Assembly (NCBI RefSeq): GCF_002104475.1
Contig: NZ_NBOF01000007.1
Location: 124,001-188,000, forward strand
DNA: 64,000 nt
Source: Cognaticolwellia mytili
GTDB taxonomy: Bacteria > Pseudomonadota > Gammaproteobacteria > Enterobacterales > Alteromonadaceae
Reading direction: 5' to 3'
The notes under the pieces are model-generated. The model saw only the letters and a program-made list of their open reading frames with translations, was not told the origin of the DNA and ran no database searches. The position numbers and the translations under genes were made by a program. Positions 8,107-17,158 of this stretch are shown piece after piece (the first letter of the stretch is position 1; every line of letters begins with the position of its first letter).

Positions 8107-11100
8107 TTACATCGCACAGCGATTGCGGGTACAACGCTGCATTAGTCCACGAGCATCAAGTGCATTAATTTGACCGTCATTGTTAAAGTCGTAGCTTAAA
8201 TCAAAGCTTTCACCAGCTCTTAGCATGCCAACAAATATTCTAATATCAGCAATATCAATATCATTATCATTATCAAAATCTCCAACCAATACTTCTGGAG
8301 TACTAAAAGTGAATGATACGATAACAGGGTCATGATCAGACGCTCGATAAGCATCACTACCATAATATGAAGCTAATTGGCTATCAGACTTACGCTCAGT
8401 GTTATAATCAAATGCTCTTGGTTCGTCAGCGTTTATATGCCAAGCATCAACAGAATCGATTAGCGCTGTAAGTGCATTTGACGCTAACGCATGATCTAAA
8501 TAACCCGTTTTACCGCCAAAAGTATAAGAATATGCTCCACGGCCTAGTTTTTCAGCCATTAGGTTGCGGTATCCACTATCTGTAATCTTACGGATAGGAT
8601 CTTCTTTTCCGTAAGCATTCAAATCACCCATAATCAGAACATTATCAGTATCAACGCTAGTTGGTTTCGAATTTAACCAAGATACAAGTTTAGTCGCCGC
8701 TTGAGTTCGAAGCTCATTCCAACAAGCTTGTCCGTCATTTTGATCAGCATTCGCACCTGAAGCGCTACCACAACTTCCTTTAGATTTAAAATGGTTAACA
8801 GCCACAGTGAATGCTTCACCGCTGCTTTTTGACGTGAATGACTGTACAAGTGGTTGACGGTTACCAAAATCAAATGGCACTTCATTGGTTGTTGCCGTAT
8901 TTCCAGCCATAGTTACTGTCGCAGGCTTATACAATATCCCAACAGCAATAGCATCACCACCTAATCCAGCGGCATCTATACTGACGTATTGATAAGTATT
9001 TTCACCCATCACACTGTTCAATTTAGTCGTTAAATCCGCAATGGCAGAAAGCTCACCATAACCATCATTTTCAATTTCCATTAAACCAACAACGTCAGCA
9101 TTAATGGCAGCAACTGCAGCAACTACTTTATCACTTTGACGAGTAAATTCAGTAAACGTATGCGCGCCACGTGCTGTTGGAAAACCACCACCTTGGCCAT
9201 CACCATTAAAGTAATTCAATACGTTAAAGCTAGCGACTTTAATTTCGCTTGCCGAACCAATGGTAGGTGATGCCTTTCGTGCGTTATTAGCAAAAAACGT
9301 TGGAGTCTGAATAGGTAAAATACGATAGGTATTGAAGCTGTAATCAAGAATACCTTCAATATTATCAACTGTATCGCCTAATCTAACACCATTATTGTAA
9401 TCTAGACCGCCATTAGGAAAAGGAATAAAATCAGGGTTTTGACTGTTATTTTTATCATCAAGTACAATAATATTACGGCTATTTCTTTCAGCCAATGCAA
9501 TAGCTTGTTCAGAACCAGGGGCATAAATGTTCGTTGGAATAAGTAAGCGCCCTTTAGATAAACTCAGTTGACCAAATCTTGCCAAGTTAAACGTATCTGT
9601 AACATGTAGTTTTTGATCAAACGTAACTTTCATACCTTCTAATGATTCCCAGTCATTAATATTAGCAATCGGCATAATGATATTAGTTGCCGTTATAGCG
9701 GGACCCACACCACAATCTACAAGGCCTTCTGTCAAAGCAAGTTGTGTACGGTTAAAAAACTCTTTTACGTCACCTTTAGCGCGAACAAGTGAACCTTCAA
9801 TTGGCATAGCCCCTTGGTCATTTAAGAAAACAAATATAGCTTCTGATGTTGCAGTATCTGTATCAGTATCTGTCGCTTCTTCTTGTATGAAAAAGCCAGA
9901 TAAACTATCAACTGCAGAGGTCACAACACCTTCAATAACTTTATTGCTTCCAACCATAGTTGATGCATTACCGTTACCTTGAATGCCACTGATAAGTTCA
10001 GCGCTATCGCCACACATGCCAATTAGTGAAGGTTCCGGCTCAGGATCTGGATTAGGGTTTGGATCAATAATTACACCATCAAAGCTATGCGAGCCCAAAA
10101 AGCTGAAGGTATTCGATGGATAACTATCCCACTGAGTAGCAACAATGAAGTCATCCGTGGCGTTAGTATCGCCTGTACTAACGGAAGATTTTCTCACTAA
10201 TGTGGTATTAGAACCCCAAGTAGTTCTAACACCTTTAATGCCAAATGAGTCTACTATTGCACCATCTTTAACTAGCTCAATATAATCATCACCATTAAAG
10301 TTAACTGCGCTATTAGTGATATCTACTAATGGTTTTAAGGCACTGTCATCTGCTATTTGCGTAGAACCAACAACAATAACATCACTCGCCAAAATTTCTC
10401 CAGAAAGGTCCGCTGTAACGGTTGCTGAGTCATTACCATTACCATAAAGTTTTAGTTGATAGCCCGATAACGAAACAACACTATTAGTTGGGTTAAATAT
10501 TTCTATCGCCTTATTAAAACTACTGCCTTCAACATATTCTGAAATAAACAATGCTGAATTACTTGATGGCGGCGTAGGATCAACAGGGTCTGGAGGTGTT
10601 GGGTCAACCGGATCAACTGGATCTGGCGGCGTAGTACCGTCACAAGCATTAGTGAATACTTGCGTTACCCATTCAGGGTGATCGATAAACGGGTTACGGT
10701 TACCTTGAAATTCATAAATACGGTTATTACGCTCTTGCTCAAAAGTATCAACCGGATCAGCCTCGTGCCATGCGAGCAGTGCACATAATTTACCTAATCT
10801 TGCTTGGCCTGTACTAGTTAGCATATCAACTAAAGTTAAATCAGGTGTTTGAGGATCAGCACCTTCATAGCGCACATCCATATAAAAAGTCATACGCGCA
10901 ACATCACCTTTAACCACATCACGAGGTTCAAAAGAGTTACTGTCAACTTTATTCAGCGGGGCTTCAGGTAGATTATTATCACTGTAATCGAAATCTAAAT
11001 TACCACGTGAAGAGTTAACTGAAATATCGGTTGGTCTTAAGTGATGAATATCAGTATAAGCAGCAGCGCTTGAGCTTGGAAAGCCATGGCTTTTTGCCCA

Positions 11101-12120
11101 TACATGCTCACGATTCCAATTATCAGGATTCGATGATTGTGGGCCACTACCGTTAGAAAATTTTGCTAATGAAATACCTCTATACAACAAAATAACATTG
11201 TCACTATTAAGTGGATCTTCATCAGTCTGAGTTAATGCTGTCCATACTTGCGAATAAGACAATACATTATGGTTAATACTAATCGCACCATTAATTGCGC
11301 TGCGTAAATTAGATGCTGTTGCTTGATTTGCTAACGCGGCATTAACATCTGCATAATAAATGCTATCAACAAAGTCACTAGCTGACGCAACTTTGCTTAA
11401 ATCAGGGCAGTTAAAACAAGCATCTACAATGGTCCCTGTTGCAGGAGGCTCGACTGGCGGCGGATCAATTGGCGGCGGATCTATCGGTGGTGGCTCAACA
11501 GTACCTGCACCACTAGTAACCACAACATCGTCTAGCGTAATATATTCAGAACCAGCATTGTTCTTCATACTAACGCGAATAACCAATGAATTTCCTGCTG
11601 CAATAACAGCTGAAACAACTTCACTTGTAAAGTCATCAACTAAAGTATGCTCTGCACTACCTTTACCTTGCCAATCAGTAATTGTTTCAAAAGCACCGCC
11701 ATCAATCGCGTAAGCGACATCAACAAAATCAGTACCTTCATGGTTACCTCTTTCGGCCAGACTTACTGCCAGCTTAATATCAGCCATATCACTAATATTA
11801 ATCTCTTCAGACTGCCAAATAGCAACTCCGTCTAGATCTCGTCCTTCAAATTTACCACTTTTTACTTTAAACCAATCTGACGTTGCTGTAAGTTGCGCTG
11901 AACTAACATCAATTGACCACTTGGTTACATTACTCAAATCTATTTGATTAAAAACAGCGCCTTTACCATCTATATTCGCCGCATCGAAGTTTTCACTCCA
12001 TATTTCATCCGCATTAACCACAGAAGAAGCTAAAACACTACCGGTAAAAATAGTACATACCGCTTTGCTAGCTAGATTCGACTTAATACTGCTGAAATTT
12101 TTCCGTAAAAAAATATCCAC
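8107..12120 (-). CDS. Secreted double nuclease: endonuclease I domain plus LTD plus ExeM/NucH-type phosphatase-fold nuclease
   Basis: About 1337 residues. The likely start is GTG 12120, because GGAGAG sits 6 nt upstream; an ATG at 12138 would place that site inside the gene. Numbering below uses the longer form. Signal peptide to about 43. A beta-sandwich-like region spans 45-210, followed by a Pro-rich linker. An endonuclease I (EndA/NucM) domain covers about 245-500, with the His-Me finger motif NREHVWAKSHG (342-352) and DIHHLRPTD (363-371). After a second linker comes a lamin-tail domain at 527-650 (LFISEYVEGSSFNKAIEIFN), then an OB-like region. The endonuclease/exonuclease/phosphatase domain is at 965-1276 with MEIEN, GDLNAYGKEDP and SDHDP. 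Two EF-hand/dockerin-like repeats (DFDNDNDIDIAD, DFNNDGQINALD) and a tail ending CTRNRCAM close it. Role: extracellular DNA degradation for nutrients or biofilm remodelling (family knowledge). Confidence 0.92.
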   Translation of the reverse strand: MDIFLRKNFSSIKSNLASKAVCTIFTGSVLASSVVNADEIWSENFDAANIDGKGAVFNQIDLSNVTKWSIDVSSAQLTATSDWFKVKSGKFEGRDLDGVAIWQSEEINISDMADIKLAVSLAERGNHEGTDFVDVAYAIDGGAFETITDWQGKGSAEHTLVDDFTSEVVSAVIAAGNSLVIRVSMKNNAGSEYITLDDVVVTSGAGTVEPPPIDPPPIDPPPVEPPATGTIVDACFNCPDLSKVASASDFVDSIYYADVNAALANQATASNLRSAINGAISINHNVLSYSQVWTALTQTDEDPLNSDNVILLYRGISLAKFSNGSGPQSSNPDNWNREHVWAKSHGFPSSSAAAYTDIHHLRPTDISVNSSRGNLDFDYSDNNLPEAPLNKVDSNSFEPRDVVKGDVARMTFYMDVRYEGADPQTPDLTLVDMLTSTGQARLGKLCALLAWHEADPVDTFEQERNNRIYEFQGNRNPFIDHPEWVTQVFTNACDGTTPPDPVDPVDPTPPDPVDPTPPSSNSALFISEYVEGSSFNKAIEIFNPTNSVVSLSGYQLKLYGNGNDSATVTADLSGEILASDVIVVGSTQIADDSALKPLVDITNSAVNFNGDDYIELVKDGAIVDSFGIKGVRTTWGSNTTLVRKSSVSTGDTNATDDFIVATQWDSYPSNTFSFLGSHSFDGVIIDPNPNPDPEPEPSLIGMCGDSAELISGIQGNGNASTMVGSNKVIEGVVTSAVDSLSGFFIQEEATDTDTDTATSEAIFVFLNDQGAMPIEGSLVRAKGDVKEFFNRTQLALTEGLVDCGVGPAITATNIIMPIANINDWESLEGMKVTFDQKLHVTDTFNLARFGQLSLSKGRLLIPTNIYAPGSEQAIALAERNSRNIIVLDDKNNSQNPDFIPFPNGGLDYNNGVRLGDTVDNIEGILDYSFNTYRILPIQTPTFFANNARKASPTIGSASEIKVASFNVLNYFNGDGQGGGFPTARGAHTFTEFTRQSDKVVAAVAAINADVVGLMEIENDGYGELSAIADLTTKLNSVMGENTYQYVSIDAAGLGGDAIAVGILYKPATVTMAGNTATTNEVPFDFGNRQPLVQSFTSKSSGEAFTVAVNHFKSKGSCGSASGANADQNDGQACWNELRTQAATKLVSWLNSKPTSVDTDNVLIMGDLNAYGKEDPIRKITDSGYRNLMAEKLGRGAYSYTFGGKTGYLDHALASNALTALIDSVDAWHINADEPRAFDYNTERKSDSQLASYYGSDAYRASDHDPVIVSFTFSTPEVLVGDFDNDNDIDIADIRIFVGMLRAGESFDLSYDFNNDGQINALDARGLMQRCTRNRCAM

Positions 12121-12321
12121 CACATACTCTCCAAACATTATTATTATTCAAAATTACCTATCGGTATTCTGTCTATCTAATGTTAAGTTATTGTTACGAA
12201 AAAATGAAGGTTTTTTAATCACTGACCAACTGGTAAGTAAATTTAAAAATAGGTTTATTGTTACTAACAATGAGTTAGAAAATGTATATTTTTAGTTCGC
12301 TTATTCGTAAAATAACTAGTG

Positions 12322-14277
12322 CTATTTTGCACTAGGCTTTGAGCGAGTCACACGCTTTTTTGCTTTTGATTTACGCTTAAAGGGCACTTTGGGTAGACCA
12401 GCAAAAGATTGCTGCTCTGATTGGGCGATCATGGCATGTAATGTTTCGGTAAGTGGAGTAATTAAATCATCGTAGCGGCTGGTTTTTTCACTGATATTGG
12501 TCAGCGTTGCTTCCCAATGAGCAGTCATATCTGGCAATGTCGCGGCAATAGGTAACGCATTAATCAGCGACTTACCGATCGCTGTTGCATGAATACTCTT
12601 ACCTTTTCGCTCCAAATATCCACGCTTGAATAATAAGTCAATAATACCTGCTCGTGTTGCTTCAGTACCTAAACCATCAGTTTCACGTAGCATTTTTTTG
12701 ATCGTACTATCACTAACATAACGAGCAATACCTGTCATTGCCGCTAGTACACTGGCGTCAGTAAAATGCTTTGGCGCTTGTGTCATACGGGAAATTAATT
12801 CGCCGTGACTACAATGCAGTTGTTCACCTTTCGTTAATTTAGGTAGCGATTGCTCGGTTAATTGTTGCTCTGCACTATGGTCAGAACCATCTGCTTTGCG
12901 TGTTTTACTTTTTGCTCGTTGAAACAACACTTTCCAGCCCTGCGCTATCGGGGTTTTCGCGTTCGCTAGAAATGTTCCACCAGCAATTAACACCTCTACT
13001 TTCGACTGGTTGTAAACATAGGCAGGATAAAACTGAGCTATATATTGTCGAACAATCAGAAAATAAATATTCTTCTCAAAGGGGTTTAAGGAAATATTAG
13101 CGGCTGATTTTTCAGTAGGTATTATCGCGTGATGAGCGCTCACTTTAGCGTTATTCCATGCTTTACTTTTCAACGCTGTATTAGCATTTTTGGCAAATTC
13201 TCCATAGCTTTCATTAGAACTAGCCAACATAGTAATAATACTTTTCGCCTGACTATGGTGTTCAGTAGGTAAATAACGACAATCAGAACGCGGGTAAGTA
13301 ATTAATTTATGTTTTTCATACAATGACTGACAAACATCTAATACCAATTTCGCATTTAGCGAATAAATTTTCGCGGCATCAATTTGTAAGCTAGATAAAC
13401 TATAAGGTAATGGCGCGGCTTGTTTCTTCTCTTGCTCACTAACCGAAGTCACTTCTGCACTTTTACTCGTTATTCTGCTAACAACATTCTCAGCCAGTGC
13501 ACGGTTAAGCACTCGCCCTTCTTCATCCATATGCGGCTGACACGCTTCACTCGGTTGCCATTTAGCGATAAATTGCTGGTGATTAGCTGTTTTTAAGTGA
13601 GCATGAACGTCATAAAAGTCTTTTGCGACAAAGTTTTCGATTTCTTGCTGACGCCTAACCACTAAACCCAAAATGGGTGTTTGTACTCGGCCAACGGAAA
13701 GTACGCCATTAAAGCCCGCTTTTTGGCCTTGCAAAGTATAGGCGCGAGTTAAGTTTAAACCGTATAACCAATCAGCCCGAGAACGCGCTAGCGCAGAAAT
13801 TGATAAAGGCATAAAATCTTGATTACTGCGTAAATTGGCTAAAGATTTTTTAACCGCAGGTAGATTGAGATCATTAATTAACAAACGTTTAACTTGTTGT
13901 TTTTTAGCCTTAGATACTTTTAAGAAATCAATTACTTCATCAACAAGCAATTGCCCTTCACGGTCAGGATCACCGGCATGAATAATTTCATCCGCTTGCT
14001 TAACCAGTTTTCGCAATACGGTTAGCTGCGAGCGGGTTTGCGTTTTAGGTTTTAACTGCCATTGCGTGGGTATAATTGGTAAATGCTGCATTTGCCATTT
14101 TTTATAATCAGCATCGTATTGCTCAGGGTCAGCTTGCTCTAACACATGGCCAATACACCAACTCACCACATCACCATTACTTAGCTCAATATAGCCTTTT
14201 TGGTTTTTCTGTGGTTTTGGTAATGCCGCGGCAATAGCTCGGCCTAAACTAGGTTTTTCAGCAATATATAGTTTCAA
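12322..14277 (-). CDS. topB: DNA topoisomerase III
   Basis: A 651-residue type IA topoisomerase. The Toprim start is KLYIAEKPSLGRAIA with the catalytic Glu7; the metal-binding motif is GDPDREGQLL (D103, D105). The active-site tyrosine lies in LITYPRSDCRYLP (about Y328). GFNGVLSVGRVQTP matches the conserved domain II region. The length matches E. coli TopB (653). The C-terminus is short and basic (KRKSKAKKRVTRSKP) with no zinc fingers, as expected for topoisomerase III rather than I. It stands alone; the 201 bp to the nuclease gene hold no clear signal. Confidence 0.95.
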   Translation of the reverse strand: MKLYIAEKPSLGRAIAAALPKPQKNQKGYIELSNGDVVSWCIGHVLEQADPEQYDADYKKWQMQHLPIIPTQWQLKPKTQTRSQLTVLRKLVKQADEIIHAGDPDREGQLLVDEVIDFLKVSKAKKQQVKRLLINDLNLPAVKKSLANLRSNQDFMPLSISALARSRADWLYGLNLTRAYTLQGQKAGFNGVLSVGRVQTPILGLVVRRQQEIENFVAKDFYDVHAHLKTANHQQFIAKWQPSEACQPHMDEEGRVLNRALAENVVSRITSKSAEVTSVSEQEKKQAAPLPYSLSSLQIDAAKIYSLNAKLVLDVCQSLYEKHKLITYPRSDCRYLPTEHHSQAKSIITMLASSNESYGEFAKNANTALKSKAWNNAKVSAHHAIIPTEKSAANISLNPFEKNIYFLIVRQYIAQFYPAYVYNQSKVEVLIAGGTFLANAKTPIAQGWKVLFQRAKSKTRKADGSDHSAEQQLTEQSLPKLTKGEQLHCSHGELISRMTQAPKHFTDASVLAAMTGIARYVSDSTIKKMLRETDGLGTEATRAGIIDLLFKRGYLERKGKSIHATAIGKSLINALPIAATLPDMTAHWEATLTNISEKTSRYDDLITPLTETLHAMIAQSEQQSFAGLPKVPFKRKSKAKKRVTRSKPSAK

Positions 14278-14370
14278 AGCAAATACGTTTTCTAGCGAGT
14301 TAAATGAGTGACTCGTTTAAGCTTAGCACCTAAAACTGTTTATTTATACAGTTAACCGATAAGCTAATCG

Positions 14371-15855
14371 CTAATCTAACACTTTATCTAAAGCAGCTAA
14401 CCAACCTTGATAATGACGAGCGCGACTTTCAGCGCTCATTTGTGACGAGTATTTACTTTCAACTTGCCAATATTTAGCCGCCTGCTCAACATTTTCAAAC
14501 AAGCCTTGCTGTAAGCTAGCAAGCAGTGCCGCGCCTAATGCCGTGGTTTCCGTTACTTTCGGTCGCTCAATTACTAAGTTTAAAATGTCGGCAAGAAACT
14601 GTAGCAGCCAATCATTCATCACCATGCCACCGTCAACACGTAATTGCGTGGTATCGATACCATCTTGCTGCAGCGCCCCTAGCAAATCACGGGTTTGATA
14701 GGCCACAGAAGCCAAAGCCGCTGTTACAATTTCGGTAATACCAGAATCCCGTGTTAGCCCAACAATGGCACCACGCGCATCAGGTTGCCAATGTGGCGCG
14801 CCTAAACCGGTAAATGCAGGCACAAGATAAACATGGTTTTCAGCCGTCATCGACTCGGCAATGGCTTGGCTTTGCTCAACATTATCAATCAGTTTTATAC
14901 CATCGCGTATCCATTGCATGGTAGCGCCAGCCATAAAAATACTGCCTTCAAGCGCGTAAGTTATTTCTCCAGCTAAGCGATAAGCAATAGTAGTTAACAT
15001 CTTATGTTGCGAGTATTGCGCTTGTTTACCTGTGTTAACCATCACGAAACAGCCCGTGCCGTAGGTACTTTTCATCATGCCTTTGTCAAAACAAGCCTGA
15101 CCAACTAACGCCGCTTGTTGATCGCCAATCATTGCGCTAATCGCGATTGGCTGACCAAAGTGTTCAGTTGCGGTAACACCAAAGTCATCAGCACTGTTTT
15201 TTACTTCTGGCAACATGGTTTTAGGAATATTAAATATTGCTAGAAGCTCATCGTCCCAACAATTATCAATAATATTAAACAGCATAGTACGAGAGGCATT
15301 AGTGGCATCAGTAGCGAAGGTTTTTCCCTTGGTTAAATGCCACAGTAAAAAGGTATCCACTGTGCCGAAACATAGCTGTCCAGCTTCTGCTTTTTCACGA
15401 GCGCCATCGACATTATCTAACAACCATTCAACTTTGCTGGCTGAAAAGTAAGGATCAATCAGTAGCCCTGTTTTAGCTTTTACTTGCTCAACAATGTCAG
15501 AGTTTTTCTTTAGATTTTTACAACGTTCAGCGGTGCGTCTATCTTGCCAAACAATGGCATTGTAAATTGGTTCGCCCGTGGCTTTATCCCACACTAAGGT
15601 AGTTTCACGTTGATTAGTAATGCCAATTGCCAGAATGTCTTCAACCTGTAAAGCGCTTTTTTCTATCACTTTTTGACAGGTTGCAAGCGTAGTCTGCCAA
15701 ATGGCTTCTGGCTGATGTTCAACCCAGCCATCGTCAGGAAATATTTGCTCAAATTCTTCTGAGGCACTGGCAATTAAGTCGCCAGCAGCATTAAAAATAA
15801 TAGCGCGACTGCTGGTTGTGCCTTGGTCGATTGCTAGCAGGTAGGATGTTTTCAT
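14371..15855 (-). CDS. glpK: Glycerol kinase
   Basis: A 494-residue FGGY-family kinase converting glycerol and ATP to sn-glycerol-3-phosphate. The N-terminal phosphate-binding loop is AIDQGTTSSRAIIF. Glycerol-specific segments GWVEHQPEAIW, GITNQRETTLVWDK and GALLGDQQAAL-like MIGDQQAALVGQ are present, and the C-terminal ATP-binding lobe has LRVDGGMVMNDWLLQF. Full length and intact. No glpF or glpD is nearby. Its only partner is the SRPBCC gene 13 bp upstream in the same orientation, so the two are probably one transcript. Confidence 0.96.
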   Translation of the reverse strand: MKTSYLLAIDQGTTSSRAIIFNAAGDLIASASEEFEQIFPDDGWVEHQPEAIWQTTLATCQKVIEKSALQVEDILAIGITNQRETTLVWDKATGEPIYNAIVWQDRRTAERCKNLKKNSDIVEQVKAKTGLLIDPYFSASKVEWLLDNVDGAREKAEAGQLCFGTVDTFLLWHLTKGKTFATDATNASRTMLFNIIDNCWDDELLAIFNIPKTMLPEVKNSADDFGVTATEHFGQPIAISAMIGDQQAALVGQACFDKGMMKSTYGTGCFVMVNTGKQAQYSQHKMLTTIAYRLAGEITYALEGSIFMAGATMQWIRDGIKLIDNVEQSQAIAESMTAENHVYLVPAFTGLGAPHWQPDARGAIVGLTRDSGITEIVTAALASVAYQTRDLLGALQQDGIDTTQLRVDGGMVMNDWLLQFLADILNLVIERPKVTETTALGAALLASLQQGLFENVEQAAKYWQVESKYSSQMSAESRARHYQGWLAALDKVLD

Positions 15856-15868
15856 TACAAGTTTTCTC

Positions 15869-16306
15869 TTAATTCGCCAGCGCTAGAAAATGTTTATTGA
15901 TTTTAACTAAGGCTTTTTTCATCGCTTGTGACAATAAAAACTCAACCAATTTATCAGGCAGCCATTTAGGCGCTTCACATACAATAGTATAGCGAACCAA
16001 AGTAGAGGAAGAGCTTTGTTCCTCAAGATAGATGTTACCTTGATGACCACGCAATGGTCGGTCACCAACAATGGCGTAGCGAATGTGATTATCGTTAGCG
16101 ATCAATATTTGTTCAGAAAACTTAACACCGGCAACGTTTAAATTACGAATAGCGCCTTTGCCGCCAAAAACTTCACCTTCATCAGCAGTTTTTGCCATTG
16201 AAAATTTGGCATCAAAAAACTGCCCTGCATTTTGATGATCGAGTAATATTTTACTCACTTCACTTGGCACTGCGGCGATTGTTTGTACCACATCAACATT
16301 AACCAT
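15869..16306 (-). CDS. SRPBCC-fold small protein
   Basis: A 145-residue protein with no signal peptide. The pattern of an N-terminal strand followed by a helix-helix pair (VVQTIAAVPSEVSKILLDH), six antiparallel strands, and a long C-terminal helix (LPDKLVEFLLSQAMKKALVKINKHFL) is that of the START/polyketide-cyclase-like (SRPBCC) superfamily, which binds hydrophobic ligands. It is upstream of glpK with 13 bp between, suggesting co-expression. A role in glycerol or lipid metabolism is only a guess from context. Confidence 0.65.
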   Translation of the reverse strand: MVNVDVVQTIAAVPSEVSKILLDHQNAGQFFDAKFSMAKTADEGEVFGGKGAIRNLNVAGVKFSEQILIANDNHIRYAIVGDRPLRGHQGNIYLEEQSSSSTLVRYTIVCEAPKWLPDKLVEFLLSQAMKKALVKINKHFLALAN

Positions 16307-16666
16307 AATGTTCCTGCATTCGTATAAAGATAATTGCCAGTAACAGTAGCGGATTTAAGTACTTAGGGTCAAGATGCGTGTTTGACGTTGAGTAATCGAG
16401 AAATTAATTGCTAATTCTAGGTTAAGAGTTGCGAATCAACTTAAACATATTCAACGTACTTTAGTGTATTGATAATAAAGGTAATATTGCTAAGTCCCAT
16501 GTTTAATATTACTAAAGCTTCTCTGTAATATTTAAAGATAGGAATTAATTTATTTTTTATAGTTCATAAAGCTTTGAATTTATGTGATATTAATAATTAT
16601 TATATGAGACTAATGTTACTACGAAGTTTTCATAATAATCTATTAGCCGTATAAGGAGATTTGGCC
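16307..16666. other. Intergenic region, A+T-rich, divergent promoters presumed
   Basis: About 360 bp between the start of the SRPBCC/glpK unit (minus) and the start of the two-gene cassette (plus). It must hold promoters for both directions. The right half is very A+T-rich, with several TATTAT/TAATAT-like stretches, but no confident -35/-10 pair, operator palindrome or RNA gene was recognised. A clear ribosome site (AAGGAG, 16653-16658) closes it. Confidence 0.5.
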
Positions 16667-17158
16667 TTGATTGAAAATATTATCGCTGGTGTTATAGCCG
16701 CATTAATTAGTGCCCCTATATTAGCGTTGTTTTTCTTTATACTAAAAGAGAAACTTTTTGGAATACCTGATATCACTGGTAAATGGTATTTTGAAATGAC
16801 CACAGTAAACAGTGATTACAACCCATATAAAGGAATGATTCTTCGCTATATAGCCATTGTTTGGAGAGAAGGAAATAAACTCTCAGGTACTGTGGAGAAA
16901 GTATATGAAAATTCCTCTACCGGCGAGCGTGAGTATGTTGGAGATAAAAGATCTCGCGGTCATTTAGACGGTTATTATGAATTGAATTACTTATCAAAAG
17001 ATAAAATATATATCCACATAAAGGAACAAGGAAATGGAAGAGAATCGACTAATTACTTTGAACTTATCAGAACTAACAGCAACTCTCTTAAAGGTGCCTT
17101 TAATTCTTTTGTAGCAAACCAAGATGGACTATCTAAGTGGCAAAGAGAGCTATTTTAA
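16667..17158 (+). CDS. Unknown membrane-anchored beta-rich protein
   Basis: About 163 residues. The start is most likely TTG 16667, 8 nt after AAGGAG; TTG 16661 is too close to it. A single N-terminal helix (IIAGVIAALISAPILALFFFIL) anchors the protein, apparently with the rest in the cytoplasm after the basic KEKLFG. The remainder is a run of short strands beginning PDITGKWYFEM and including ILRYIAIVWREGNKLSGTVE, YYELNYLSKDKIYIHIKEQ and TNYFELIRTNSNSLKGAF. That pattern suggests a small lipocalin-like barrel. It is loosely reminiscent of the membrane-anchored beta-barrel effectors of CBASS (Cap15 type), but no nucleotidyltransferase is present and I do not claim homology. The gene overlaps the next by 22 bp and is more A+T-rich than its neighbours. 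Confidence 0.6.
   Translation: MIENIIAGVIAALISAPILALFFFILKEKLFGIPDITGKWYFEMTTVNSDYNPYKGMILRYIAIVWREGNKLSGTVEKVYENSSTGEREYVGDKRSRGHLDGYYELNYLSKDKIYIHIKEQGNGRESTNYFELIRTNSNSLKGAFNSFVANQDGLSKWQRELF

Noticed and set aside
11430-11500. Short tandem repeats on the plus strand
   Set aside because: They encode the Pro-rich PPPIDPPP linker of the secreted nuclease and are ordinary linker repeats, not a CRISPR or satellite.
16667-17158. Calling the first cassette gene a CBASS Cap15 effector
   Set aside because: Only a general resemblance (membrane helix plus beta-rich domain); there is no cGAS-like synthase or other CBASS gene beside it.
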